Source: Gammaproteobacteria bacterium (GTDB taxonomy: Bacteria > Pseudomonadota > Gammaproteobacteria > Steroidobacterales > Rariloculaceae). From it: a DNA stretch of 55,167 bases. This document shows positions 43,994-51,897 of this stretch, piece after piece. How positions within the stretch are numbered: the first letter of the stretch is position 1; each line of letters opens with the position of its first letter. The stretch is from assembly GCA_022826245.1 (NCBI GenBank), contig JAJDVG010000015.1, positions 1 to 55,167 of the forward strand, given 5' to 3'. The notes under the pieces are model-generated. The model was given only the letters and a program-made list of their open reading frames with translations, was not told the origin of the DNA and ran no database searches. Both the position numbers and the translations under genes were made by a program.

Positions 43994-44059
43994 GTCATTC
44001 CTGTCCCTTGACTAAGCGACGAGCCCGCCTTCGGGCCTCAGGGTCTTGTCAATAGGCAG

Positions 44060-45832
44060 CTACCGCCCCGTCGCCGCGTGTCCCGCCCTGACGATGTCGT
44101 CCGTCTCGTCGTTCATCTGCATCAGGATGCCTCGGTAGCCCTGCTCGATGCGCTGGTCGAGAGCTTCCAGCGTGAAGGCCAGCATCATGCTCGGCATGTG
44201 GACGCGGTCGGCGTGGTCCTTGACCACGAGGCAACCTTCCTCCGCGGCTTCCGCGCTGCCGATGTCGGCGCCCAGGCTGCCGATTCCGCATGACAACAGG
44301 CTGTAGCCGCCAACGTCGGCGATCTGCGTGGCAAGCGCGAGCGCTTCGCCGTCCTCGATCATGAGCATCGAGACGATGGAACCCTCCGGGTTGTCGGGGC
44401 TCCAGACGCTCGCACCGATGTCCGCGAAGAAACCGACCACCGCGGCGGCCATTTCCGGGGACATGATGTGCGGGAAGATTATGCCGTCGGCGCCGCGTGC
44501 GAGCACCTCTCCGACTCGCTGTTCGGTGAGTTCCAGACCGGCGTCGTCGATCGTCGGCAGCCGCACGAGGAGCGTCGGCTGGTCGGCGGGGTCTACCGTC
44601 GCGAGTCCCTCCTCGAGGATGTCCACGGCCGTGACGTCGTAGTTGGCCTCAAGGTCCAGGAACAGGTAGTCGAGCAGCTCGTTCTGAGCCAGTTCGGCGG
44701 CCCCTTCGACCGTGAAAACGCCGTCCTGGTTCGGTACGAAGACGCCGTACGCAAACTCGCCTTCGGTCCAGATGTCGATGACCCTCGATGCGTCACCGGC
44801 GAACGTCGCGTCGCCGCCGGCGTCGTGCCCCGCAGCCGGCGCCTCGGCTCGCCAGACCTGGTCGCCGGCCGTGATGTAGAGGGTTTCGCGGTCGGCGTCG
44901 CCGAAGGCCACGTTCGCGACTGCACCTTCGACCGGGACCGGGATGGTGCGAATGACTTCCCCGTCCGGCGAGAACACGACGATCCCGCGCGTAGCCCCTT
45001 CGGCCGAATCGCCGCTGTCCGAACCTGGGATACCCGCCGCGACGTAGATGTTGCCGTCCACATCCACTTTCATGCCGTCCGGACCGCTGTCGAGATCCCA
45101 CTGGTAGAGCATCGTTTGACTGTCCGCGTCGATTCCCCCGTCGGCACCGAGGTCGAAACGCCAGAGAATCTCGATCTGGCCCTCGCCGTCGGCTTCGGGG
45201 CCGATGTCGGCGACGTAGAGGTATGCGTTGTCAGGCGACACGGCGATACCGTTCGGATAGCTCACGAGGTGATCGGACAGCATCACGATTTCGCCGGGCG
45301 CGTCGATGCGGTAGACGCCGTCGATGACTTCTCCGTTGTCGTCGCGAAGTTCCTTGGATTCGCGATTCCTGTAGGCGGGATCTGTGAAGTAGATGCGTCC
45401 GGCGCTGTCGATCGTGAGGTCGTTCGGGCTGTTCAACGGCTGACCGCCGTAATTGTTCGCAAGCACCGTGACGCTGCCGTCGGCTTCGTAGCGAACGACG
45501 CGCCGCCCGACATCCTCCGCGGCGACCAGTCGCCCTTCAAGATCGAGGAGCAGCCCGTTGGCCTCGCCGGTCGGTGTCAGCCAAGTCGACACCGTGTCAT
45601 TCGGCGCAAGCTGCAGGATGCGGTTGCCCGGAATGTCCGTGAAGAGCAGCCCTTCCTCCGGATGCCAGATCGGGCCCTCAAGGAAGACCCGCGGGCCTGA
45701 GGGAGAAATCTCCGCGATGAACGTGGCGTCTTGCGCGTTGGCGGCGCCGCAAGCGGCGAAGCAGCCGGCGATCAGAGCCGGTAGAGGCTTCGTTACGTCG
45801 TTGAGCGCTCGTTCTCGGTGCTGATGGTTCAT
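44060..45832 (-). CDS. SMP-30/gluconolactonase domain fused to degenerate HpcH/HpaI aldolase domain
   Basis: A 590-residue exported two-domain protein (signal LPALIAGCFAACGAANAQ). Residues about 35-345 are an SMP-30/LRE propeller with LEGPIWHPEEGLLFTDIPGN (metal Glu52), GQPLNSPNDLTID (Asn137, Asp138), SYPNGIAVSPD and LYVADIG. Residues about 374-565 resemble HpaI: DYLFLDLEANYD, PTLLVRLPTIDD (Arg424), VLARGADGIIFPHIMSPEMA and MLMIEDGEAL (Glu493). The catalytic His after Glu395 is Ala, and the metal Asp of GPSDLAxxxG is missing in GIGSLGADIG. The aldolase half is thus probably binding-only. ATG 45832 lacks a strong ribosome site. Its upstream sequence is the Fic remnant; the amidohydrolase gene lies beyond, same strand. 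Confidence 0.8.
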   Translation of the reverse strand: MNHQHRERALNDVTKPLPALIAGCFAACGAANAQDATFIAEISPSGPRVFLEGPIWHPEEGLLFTDIPGNRILQLAPNDTVSTWLTPTGEANGLLLDLEGRLVAAEDVGRRVVRYEADGSVTVLANNYGGQPLNSPNDLTIDSAGRIYFTDPAYRNRESKELRDDNGEVIDGVYRIDAPGEIVMLSDHLVSYPNGIAVSPDNAYLYVADIGPEADGEGQIEILWRFDLGADGGIDADSQTMLYQWDLDSGPDGMKVDVDGNIYVAAGIPGSDSGDSAEGATRGIVVFSPDGEVIRTIPVPVEGAVANVAFGDADRETLYITAGDQVWRAEAPAAGHDAGGDATFAGDASRVIDIWTEGEFAYGVFVPNQDGVFTVEGAAELAQNELLDYLFLDLEANYDVTAVDILEEGLATVDPADQPTLLVRLPTIDDAGLELTEQRVGEVLARGADGIIFPHIMSPEMAAAVVGFFADIGASVWSPDNPEGSIVSMLMIEDGEALALATQIADVGGYSLLSCGIGSLGADIGSAEAAEEGCLVVKDHADRVHMPSMMLAFTLEALDQRIEQGYRGILMQMNDETDDIVRAGHAATGR

Positions 45833-45894
45833 CGCTGTTCTCGCTTGTTGCCTGGCGATTGGTCCGGACGCATCCACCAGCAGCGACGCTGACT

Positions 45895-46031
45895 GCGACA
45901 CAATAACCTATGTTTCGCTCGACACAATTCCCTATGATTGCCACGACGCATCGCGCCAACACTCGTTGGCGCTGCACGTCGGCAACTGGCGTTGACGGCG
46001 ATATCGAGCCGTTCGCCGAATTCCTCGCCGG
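45895..46031 (+). pseudogene. Remnant of a second AbiEi-Fic gene with its operator
   Basis: Three pieces of a gene closely related to the Fic gene at 47958 are joined here. First, 45895-45940 matches its upstream region, with two operator-like repeats ACACAATAACCTAT (45898) and ACACAATTCCCTAT (45922), 24 bases apart. Second, 45957-45985 matches the part encoding HSLALHVGN. Third, 45989-46032 matches the part encoding VEGDIEPFAEFLAG near the 3' end (39 of 45 bases, changes mostly at third positions). The reading frame is broken between pieces. The third-position drift indicates a paralogue, not a recent copy. The amidohydrolase stop codon lies exactly at its right edge. Confidence 0.75.
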
Positions 46032-47801
46032 CTACCCCGGCCGCACCCACCCGTAGCGTTCCTGGTCGCGAGGCAGCGCGAGGTTCGCGTAGTTTTCCTT
46101 GATCCTCGACATGTTGTCGGCGACGTAGCCCGGGAACTCGAAGATCGTCTTGAATTCGTCGGACATGCGGTCTTCGTAGTCCGCCGGCACCGCCCTGAAT
46201 CGCTCCGACAGATCGCCGGATTCGACGCCTTCTATCCCGTACAGCCGCGCGGAGTTCAGGCCCAGGATCTTGCGCTTGTCCTCCTCGGTGATCTCCGGGT
46301 AGCCCCAGCGCTCGCGCATGTCTTCGGGGATCTGGAAGCGCCACAGCGCGTCGATCTGCCATTGCGGGGTGCCGTACCAGACCGAATCGGAGCCGAAGAC
46401 GATGCGGTCCGGACCCATGAACATCATCAACTGGCCCATGAGGTGCGCAGCGACCGTCGGGAAGGTCACGATCGTCGACGCCCACGTGGTGCCGATCTCC
46501 GCATAGACGTTGCTGAACGGCGCGACCAGCGTCGCGTATTCCGTCGTCCAGCTTATGTCGGGCACGCCCTCGCGAAGCCGCCCGGACTCGATCTCGTCGA
46601 GGGCAGGGCGCATGAACATCCCCGGCTGGATGGCCGCGTGGTAGGTGATGAAGTTGAGATCCGGCCAGTCCGCGGCGGCCTTCGGCATGTCGCCGGGATG
46701 GCCGCGTTCGGGGTCGGGAGGCCCGGGGGCCAGGCCCTTGTGGACGCAGATGCAGTTGAAGCCGGGTTTGGTCTCCCTGAGCCGCTCGTAGTTCCGCAGG
46801 ATCAGTTCGAACGTCGGATAGGCCACATCCTCGTCGTCATGGCGCCACTGGCGCATGAGGCTCTCGGGGTCGTTGTCGACCTTGGCGGCGTTGGAGATGT
46901 TGTAGCCCTTCCAGGAGTCGGGCTGGTGTTCGTCGATCTGCTGCTGAATCCAGTCGAGGTTGCCGCGGCCGACGTAGAGCAGCCCGTGCGCGAGCATGCG
47001 CGTTGAGCCCGATATCTCATTGACGAAGTTGCGCGCCGCCGCCGTCTGCCCGGCCGTGAGCAGCTCGACTTCCGCCGCCTCGCGTGCGTTTCGCGGCGGG
47101 CGCGTGTTCTGACCGTCGTCGACCACCATTGCGGTGACGTTGCTCAGCAGCCCGATGGTCACCTGCGAATCGAGGTAGATGTCCTTGATGAACTGGACGA
47201 TCTGGAAGGTCTCGGCCGTATTCGGCAGGCCGACGAGCTCGGGATTCCACACGCCCCAGGCTTCGCCACGTTCGTCGGTAAGGCCCTGAGGGTTAAAGGG
47301 GTTTTGCGATATTCCGGAGTCCGTGGACGTCGAGCCTTGCGCGATCGCCCTGAGATCGCCGCCGAGATTCCCCATGCTGCCCCGGACGACGTGGAGCTGG
47401 TCGTCGAAGACGAACATGTCCCTCGGCGGGGATGCTTCCTGCGCCGCGGCCGGTTCGAATATCTCGATGGGATCGACGTTGAAGAAGCGCCCGTAGGTCT
47501 CGTTCATGGCCACGAACGCGGCGGCCATCCCGCCGCTGCTCGCGAGGAACTTCCGGCGGCTGACGCCGAGCTTCTTGCTCGCATCGTCGGCGAGTTCGTT
47601 GATGCGCGCTTCGACGCGGCGCTGGTCGTCTGACTGCGGCGGCGGCATGTACTCGCCGTTGGAGACGACGCGGGTGGGGATCGGGGAGCGGGCCTGGTCG
47701 GGGCCGTCGGCCCGGCGGAGTTGGCTGGCCTGGTCGTCGTCGAGGAGACCGTGGTCGTCAAGCCAGGTTTTGCCGGCTTCGTTCCAGTTGGAGGGGGGCA
47801 T
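46032..47801 (-). CDS. Amidohydrolase-family protein with internal Tat-like motif
   Basis: A 589-residue TIM-barrel amidohydrolase of the amidohydrolase-2 group (metal-dependent decarboxylases and hydrolases). A twin-arginine motif SRRKFLASSGGMAAAFVAMN is at residues 81-100, after a polar lead of 80 residues, much longer than a normal Tat n-region. Metal-site candidates are FDDQLHVV (the usual DxHxH is reduced to D-x-x-x-H), FITYHAAIQ and IVFGSDSVWYGTPQ (the last Asp). The protein ends QERYGWVRPG, with its stop directly against the Fic remnant. ATG 47801 follows AGAGG. It is divergent from the AbiEi-Fic gene, sharing a 156-base region with four operator-like repeats. The substrate is unknown. 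Confidence 0.82.
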   Translation of the reverse strand: MPPSNWNEAGKTWLDDHGLLDDDQASQLRRADGPDQARSPIPTRVVSNGEYMPPPQSDDQRRVEARINELADDASKKLGVSRRKFLASSGGMAAAFVAMNETYGRFFNVDPIEIFEPAAAQEASPPRDMFVFDDQLHVVRGSMGNLGGDLRAIAQGSTSTDSGISQNPFNPQGLTDERGEAWGVWNPELVGLPNTAETFQIVQFIKDIYLDSQVTIGLLSNVTAMVVDDGQNTRPPRNAREAAEVELLTAGQTAAARNFVNEISGSTRMLAHGLLYVGRGNLDWIQQQIDEHQPDSWKGYNISNAAKVDNDPESLMRQWRHDDEDVAYPTFELILRNYERLRETKPGFNCICVHKGLAPGPPDPERGHPGDMPKAAADWPDLNFITYHAAIQPGMFMRPALDEIESGRLREGVPDISWTTEYATLVAPFSNVYAEIGTTWASTIVTFPTVAAHLMGQLMMFMGPDRIVFGSDSVWYGTPQWQIDALWRFQIPEDMRERWGYPEITEEDKRKILGLNSARLYGIEGVESGDLSERFRAVPADYEDRMSDEFKTIFEFPGYVADNMSRIKENYANLALPRDQERYGWVRPG

Positions 47802-47834
47802 GGGGGCCTCTTTTTCTTGAAATCACATTCCACG

Positions 47835-47920
47835 ACAGAATAACCTATTTTTCGCTCGACACAATACCCTATAAGTGATACAACAGAATAGCCTAGGATT
47901 CGCACGGCGCAATACCCTAC
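47835..47920. promoter_or_regulatory. Four direct repeats with exact 24-bp period
   Basis: 14-base cores start at 47835 (ACAGAATAACCTAT), 47859 (ACACAATACCCTAT), 47883 (ACAGAATAGCCTAG) and 47907 (GCGCAATACCCTAC). The period is exactly 24 bases. Consensus is ACA(G/C)AATA-N-CCTA. The array fills the divergent region between the amidohydrolase and the AbiEi-Fic gene and ends 37 bases before the Fic start. It looks like a cooperative operator, probably for the winged-helix N-terminus of the Fic protein itself. Confidence 0.7.
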
Positions 47921-47957
47921 GATAGGCACGCGAAAACCCCTAAAGAAAGCAAGGATC

Positions 47958-49517
47958 ATGGCAGCTCCATCGGAAAAACTCGCAGACTCTCTCCAGGTTC
48001 TGAAGGCCCTCCAGGACGAAGGCGTTGTCGCGGTCCGCTCGGCCAACCTTGGCCGCACCCACCGCGAACGCCTTGTCCGCAACGGTTTCCTGCACGAGGT
48101 GATGAAGGGCTGGTATATCCCGGCCCGTCCCGATCAGAGAGCTGTGGAGAGCACGGCCTGGTACAGCTCCTATTGGGATTTCTGCGCCGCCTATCTTGAG
48201 CACCGCTTCAGTGACCAGTGGTGCCTGTCGCCCGACCACTCGCTCGCGCTGCATGTCGGCAACCGAACTGTGCCGCGGCAGCTCCTCGTCCACACGCCGC
48301 AGGGCGGTAACAAGCCAACAAGACTGCCGCACGGCACCTCGCTGTTCGATGTCCGCTACGCCTTGCCCGACAAGAAGACCATCGTGGTGATGGACGGCCT
48401 GCGGCTGTTTTCCCTGCCTGCGGCGCTCGTCACCTGCGGCGCAGGATTCTTTGAGCAGAGAGCGACCGACGCGAGAGCGGCCCTCGCGACGATCCGTGAT
48501 GCCTCCGATGTGCTCGCCGTGCTGCTGGAGGGCGGGCACAGCACGGTGGCAGGCCGGCTCGCCGGCGCGTTCCGCAACATTGGGCGCGAGAAGATCGCCG
48601 ATGAGATCGTCAGGACGATGAAACGCGCCGGATTCGACGTTCGTGAGAAGGACCCGTTCGCGCAAAAGCCCGCGCTGAGCCTACCGCCGCGCGAGCCCTC
48701 GCCCTATGTGGGCCGCCTGCGGATCATGTGGAAAGCGATGTGCGAACCGGTCATCGAGGCGTTTCCGTCAGCACCGGGCCTTCCCGCCGATACCGCTGCC
48801 TACTTGAAGCGCGTCGAGGAAGTCTATGTGACAGACGCTTATCACTCGCTGTCGATCGAAGGCTACCGCGTCAGCGCGGAGCTGATCGAACGTGTGCGCT
48901 CCGGAGACTGGAATCCCGACGAGGATGAAGGCGACGGCGAAGACCGCAACGCACTTGCGGCGCGCGGCTATTACGACGCGTTTCGAATCGTCAGCCGAAG
49001 CGTCGAAAAGGTTCTGAAAGGCGGGAATGCCGGCGTCGTGGCCGGGGACGGGCATGGCGACTGGTATCGCGCTTTGTGGGGGCCGGGCGTCGAGGCCGGC
49101 ATTATCACGGCGACCGATCTCGCCGGATACCGCAATAGCCCGGTCCATATCCGCCGCTCGATGCACACACCGCCTCCCAGTGAAGCGGTGCGCGACATGA
49201 TGCCGCTGCTCTTCGAACTGCTCGCCGAAGAGCCCGAGCCCGCTGTCAGGATCGTGCTGGGACATTTCGTGTTTGTTTACATTCACCCATACAGGGACGG
49301 CAACGGGCGCCTGGGCCGCTTCTTGATGAACGTGATGCTGGCATCGGGCGGTTACCCGTGGACCGTGATCCCAGTCGAGTGCCGTAACGATTACATGGCT
49401 ACGCTCGAAGCCGCCAGCGTTGAAGGCGATATCGAGCCATTCGCCGAGTTTCTCGCCGGGCTGGTCAAGGAAAATGTCGACGGGAAGGCAGGGCCGACGG
49501 TTCCGCGCCGGGAGTGA
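47958..49517 (+). CDS. Fic-family protein with N-terminal AbiEi-like winged helix
   Basis: A 519-residue protein. Residues 1-80 form a winged-helix/AbiEi-like domain (LQVLKALQDEGVVAVRSANL, RLVRNGFLHEVMKGWYIPAR), and 80-220 continue the antitoxin-like fold (LSPDHSLALHVGNRTVPRQL). The Fic part has the inhibitory helix motif SLSIEG (S297 to E301-G302) before the catalytic loop HPYRDGNGR (443-451), which is intact. Fic enzymes transfer AMP or related groups to protein hydroxyls; the inhibitory Glu indicates an autoinhibited, class II-like member. ATG 47958 follows AAGGA. The four direct repeats upstream suggest self-regulation through the N-terminal domain. The next gene overlaps its stop (GTGA). 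Confidence 0.92.
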   Translation: MAAPSEKLADSLQVLKALQDEGVVAVRSANLGRTHRERLVRNGFLHEVMKGWYIPARPDQRAVESTAWYSSYWDFCAAYLEHRFSDQWCLSPDHSLALHVGNRTVPRQLLVHTPQGGNKPTRLPHGTSLFDVRYALPDKKTIVVMDGLRLFSLPAALVTCGAGFFEQRATDARAALATIRDASDVLAVLLEGGHSTVAGRLAGAFRNIGREKIADEIVRTMKRAGFDVREKDPFAQKPALSLPPREPSPYVGRLRIMWKAMCEPVIEAFPSAPGLPADTAAYLKRVEEVYVTDAYHSLSIEGYRVSAELIERVRSGDWNPDEDEGDGEDRNALAARGYYDAFRIVSRSVEKVLKGGNAGVVAGDGHGDWYRALWGPGVEAGIITATDLAGYRNSPVHIRRSMHTPPPSEAVRDMMPLLFELLAEEPEPAVRIVLGHFVFVYIHPYRDGNGRLGRFLMNVMLASGGYPWTVIPVECRNDYMATLEAASVEGDIEPFAEFLAGLVKENVDGKAGPTVPRRE

Positions 49518-49813
49518 ATCCCGACAGGAAAAACACCAACGAGGGGAACCCGCTGCGCTCCGGTGAAGCCCCGCTCAAGCAGCTCTCCGAGCTTCCCACT
49601 CCGGTCAGTAGCTGGCACATCGAAACCGGCCACGACTCCACTGACGACCCTGCCGTCTGGGTGTGGGCGATGTTGCAGGACGAAGATGTCGAATTCTCCA
49701 AACGATTAAGATTTCGCTCGATTACTCGCGGTCTCGTCCAGGAGAAAACCGACGGTTCCATACTCGTCTACGTTCGTTTCCGCGGCGCTTCTGAGGTGGC
49801 ACAGCAAACATGA
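49514..49813 (+). CDS. Small hypothetical protein coupled to the Fic gene
   Basis: A 99-residue acidic protein. GTG 49514 overlaps the Fic stop (GTGA), suggesting coupled translation; no separate ribosome site is seen. The conserved-looking part is LPTPVSSWHIETGHDSTDDP, then AVWVWAMLQDEDVEFSKRLR and ILVYVRFRGASEV, which I recall from small proteins encoded just upstream of HEPN-like genes. Its own stop overlaps an ATG (ATGA at 49810) that opens the dead frame described next. The pair resembles a two-gene module in which the second gene has died. The function is unknown. Confidence 0.6.
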   Translation: MNPDRKNTNEGNPLRSGEAPLKQLSELPTPVSSWHIETGHDSTDDPAVWVWAMLQDEDVEFSKRLRFRSITRGLVQEKTDGSILVYVRFRGASEVAQQT

Positions 49814-49908
49814 CCCTTCACATGGAGTAGTTGAAACAAGCCCGTTTCCTCGCACGTAAGGAGCCCAAGAAACCTACCCAGGTCAGCCTTCGCCGCTCGG
49901 TGCGGTAA
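49810..49908 (+). pseudogene. Dead remnant of a HEPN-like partner gene
   Basis: The frame opened by ATG 49810 has an in-frame TAG at codon 7 and ends at TAA 49906-49908. Between them it reads LKQARFLARKEPKKPTQVSL then RRSV. From memory this matches the N-terminus of HEPN-like proteins (pattern AxxLARRExxRPKQASLRRA) that accompany homologues of the 99-residue protein. The remaining three quarters of the gene are missing; the next 150 bases up to 50061 show no continuing homology. Confidence 0.4.
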
Positions 49909-50060
49909 ATCTCGAAGCTGTCGTCGAGTCCCCTCACCTCGGGGGAGATAGTGGGCCGCTTTTACCGCTACCTTGAGGAGTTTGGTACATTGCGCCCGCA
50001 GACCGGTGGGGCTGAAGTTCGCCCCATCGCTCCGGCAGGAATCCGGAAAGGAGTATCGAC

Positions 50061-50534
50061 ATGACAACCGACGCGCTCCATTTGAAGCGAATCGAAGCGA
50101 TGGTCGAGCCGATACAGAAGAAGTGCGGGTCCCTGGTCGAACTGGCTGAGTCACCCGGCAGATCGGTCCAACTGATGGGGCTGCTGCTGTATCTCGCGTT
50201 CATGACCAAACGCGCGTCGACACACGCCGAGGATGTCATCGTCGACTTGGGCAAACTCGACACAATGGCGCAGTGGGGGTTGGATCTGGCGCGTAAGCAC
50301 GCGTCGACGCTAGATCTGTCGTCCTCCATGTCGTGCGTATGCGCATCGAGTTGCCGGTCCGTTCTAGAGACCAGAACACACCGCCAGTTCGCATCGGCGT
50401 TTCTCCTGCGGATGCTCTCGGAAGACCTAGAGCGCTTGGCGATACGCCTCGAGGACCTTGCCGAGACGCTCGCATTGTCCGTCAGCAAGCCGTTTGCGGA
50501 CTTCGTCCAGAAGGAACTCGATGCGCATGCGTGA
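50061..50534 (+). CDS. Hypothetical alpha-helical protein
   Basis: A 157-residue soluble protein. ATG 50061 has AAGGAG seven bases upstream, a strong ribosome site. The sequence is mainly helical (LKRIEAMVEPIQKKCGSLVE, SVQLMGLLLYLAFMTKRAST, DLERLAIRLEDLAETLAL) with five Cys. The middle section (LDLSSSMSCVCASSCRSVLE) is low in complexity and less protein-like than the ends, which may reflect decay. No family is recognised. It lies between two broken genes in a region that seems to be losing a gene module. Confidence 0.5.
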   Translation: MTTDALHLKRIEAMVEPIQKKCGSLVELAESPGRSVQLMGLLLYLAFMTKRASTHAEDVIVDLGKLDTMAQWGLDLARKHASTLDLSSSMSCVCASSCRSVLETRTHRQFASAFLLRMLSEDLERLAIRLEDLAETLALSVSKPFADFVQKELDAHA

Positions 50535-50604
50535 AATCGCCCGCGCGGGTTCGTTCGAGCGGGATCTGAAGAAGCTGGCCAATTCAAGTGTTCCGACCTG
50601 CTAA
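50521..50604 (+). pseudogene. Possible truncated RelE/YafQ-type toxin
   Basis: A 27-codon frame overlapping the end of the preceding gene encodes MRMREIARAGSFERDLKKLA and then diverges to a stop at 50602-50604. The opening resembles the start of YafQ/RelE-like toxins (a short strand, then FxRDxKR-K helix). An overlap with an upstream gene is typical of antitoxin-toxin pairs. The rest of the toxin is absent. The match is short, so chance cannot be excluded. Confidence 0.3.
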
Positions 50605-50967
50605 GCCGCAAGGTCTTTCGGCATTATGGCTTGAAACCGAGGTCACCCAGGAGGATATTCCGACGCCCGCCCGCGGTGCCCTCACGACGGTGATCAAGCC
50701 AATGTCCCATGCTGAAGGGGCTGGACTAAGTAACCTGGCCCATGACTGGATAATGCAGTACGTCGTGGATACCGAGAGCTTGACCGCTCATGAAAAGTGC
50801 ATGGCTGCCTGATCGAATCCACTTTCGCCACGATCCGCTTTCGGACTTGGAAAGCCGGAAATTTGGGCGCGAAGACTGGCCATTGGCTCTTGGACGAAGG
50901 CCAGCGAGGACGTAAGAGGGTCAAGTTCAGGTGAGGGATGAGCCAAGAAGGCACAAAACGCCATATT
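50605..50967. other. Intergenic stretch without a credible gene
   Basis: From the end of the toxin-like fragment to the promoter at 50968 I see no gene with a ribosome site or recognisable protein. Base composition falls steadily toward the AT-richer genes that follow, suggesting that this is the edge of an acquired segment. Confidence 0.5.
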
Positions 50968-50996
50968 TTGCGATTCAGTGATCAGTTCGCTACACT
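50968..50996 (+). promoter_or_regulatory. Sigma70-type promoter of the HipA-like/DUF3037 operon
   Basis: TTGCGA (50968-50973) and TACACT (50991-50996) are separated by exactly 17 bases. The predicted start of transcription is near 51003, about 37 bases before GTG 51040. The spacer contains TGATCA, a 6-base palindrome. Confidence 0.55.
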
Positions 50997-51039
50997 ATCT
51001 TGTGTTTTTCGAGCAGCATTAGGCTCCACGAACGTCTGA

Positions 51040-51897
51040 GTGAGACCTCGTCTAGGACAGATCGCAACCGTACTTGGCGTCGAGCGGCGAAGGCCTTCGT
51101 CTGTCGCGAGTACTCATAACAGCGTGCTGTTTCGGGCGTTGGCGCGATTGCCCGAGTATGAAGACTATGTGCCGGTGTATTTCAAGGTCTTTGATCCGAA
51201 GTTCCAGCGAAAGGCGTTCTTCAACGAGATTCTGGGGCATCGTGCTGCACAACTAGTCGGATTGCCGACGCCAGCCGACGTCAAAGTATGTGCTTGTCGA
51301 CGTGATCTGGTACCTAGCCCAAGCCGCGCACTCGATGTTAGATCGGCTGACGACTCTCCTTATCTGGCGGGCTTGGCTTCGGTGGACGCAAACCCAAGAG
51401 GCTTAATCCAGATTGTTGGACAAGGATTTAGCCCAAGACTTCGCGCTGAACTACAGGCGTGGCCGCACCTCGCAGAGGTCGCTGTTCTCGACGAACTGCT
51501 GCTTAACGTGGATCGCAACTACAAAAACCTGCATCGGGTAGCTGCGGGGGATTTTGTTCTGATTGATCATGAGAAGATCTTAGGCGGAGTGGAATGGCAA
51601 CTCAAAACGTTTCGGGAACAGATAACGGCCACATCGTCTGCCAACCATATTGCGGGGTTTATTGCTGAGGACACATCCGCGGAGACACAGAACTATATGA
51701 TGCAAGTTGGAATTAACTACGCCCGACGTTTGGAGTTCAACGAGCAGTCACTAGGAATCGAGTGCGCGCAACTAGATTCACTGTGTCACCTGAAACCAGG
51801 TACGACGTCCGAAATCATTGATCTTCTCGATACGCGGAGATCTAAGCTACCAGAACTGCTTTTTCACCACCTCAAAATGGCGCAGCTATTTCAATGA
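51040..51897 (+). CDS. HipA-like kinase-domain protein
   Basis: A 285-residue protein with the kinase elements of HipA-family enzymes: Lys49 in VYFKVFD (ATP lysine), Glu63 in FFNEILGHRAA, GLPTP (75-79), catalytic Asp158 and Asn163 in NVDRNYKNLH, and metal-binding Asp176 in FVLIDHEKI. It lacks the N-terminal domain of classical HipA. The GTG start at 51040 has no Shine-Dalgarno, so the first 20 residues are uncertain. Its stop overlaps the ATG of the DUF3037 gene (ATGA). From memory HipA-like and DUF3037 genes are frequent neighbours, so they probably form a functional pair, perhaps kinase and partner of a toxin-antitoxin or defence system. The coding DNA is notably AT-richer than the flanking left part. 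Confidence 0.78.
   Translation: MRPRLGQIATVLGVERRRPSSVASTHNSVLFRALARLPEYEDYVPVYFKVFDPKFQRKAFFNEILGHRAAQLVGLPTPADVKVCACRRDLVPSPSRALDVRSADDSPYLAGLASVDANPRGLIQIVGQGFSPRLRAELQAWPHLAEVAVLDELLLNVDRNYKNLHRVAAGDFVLIDHEKILGGVEWQLKTFREQITATSSANHIAGFIAEDTSAETQNYMMQVGINYARRLEFNEQSLGIECAQLDSLCHLKPGTTSEIIDLLDTRRSKLPELLFHHLKMAQLFQ

Noticed and set aside
50588..50812. 74-codon frame with a GTG start
   Set aside because: No ribosome site, no recognisable pattern and it overlaps a truncated toxin-like frame; I treat it as non-coding.
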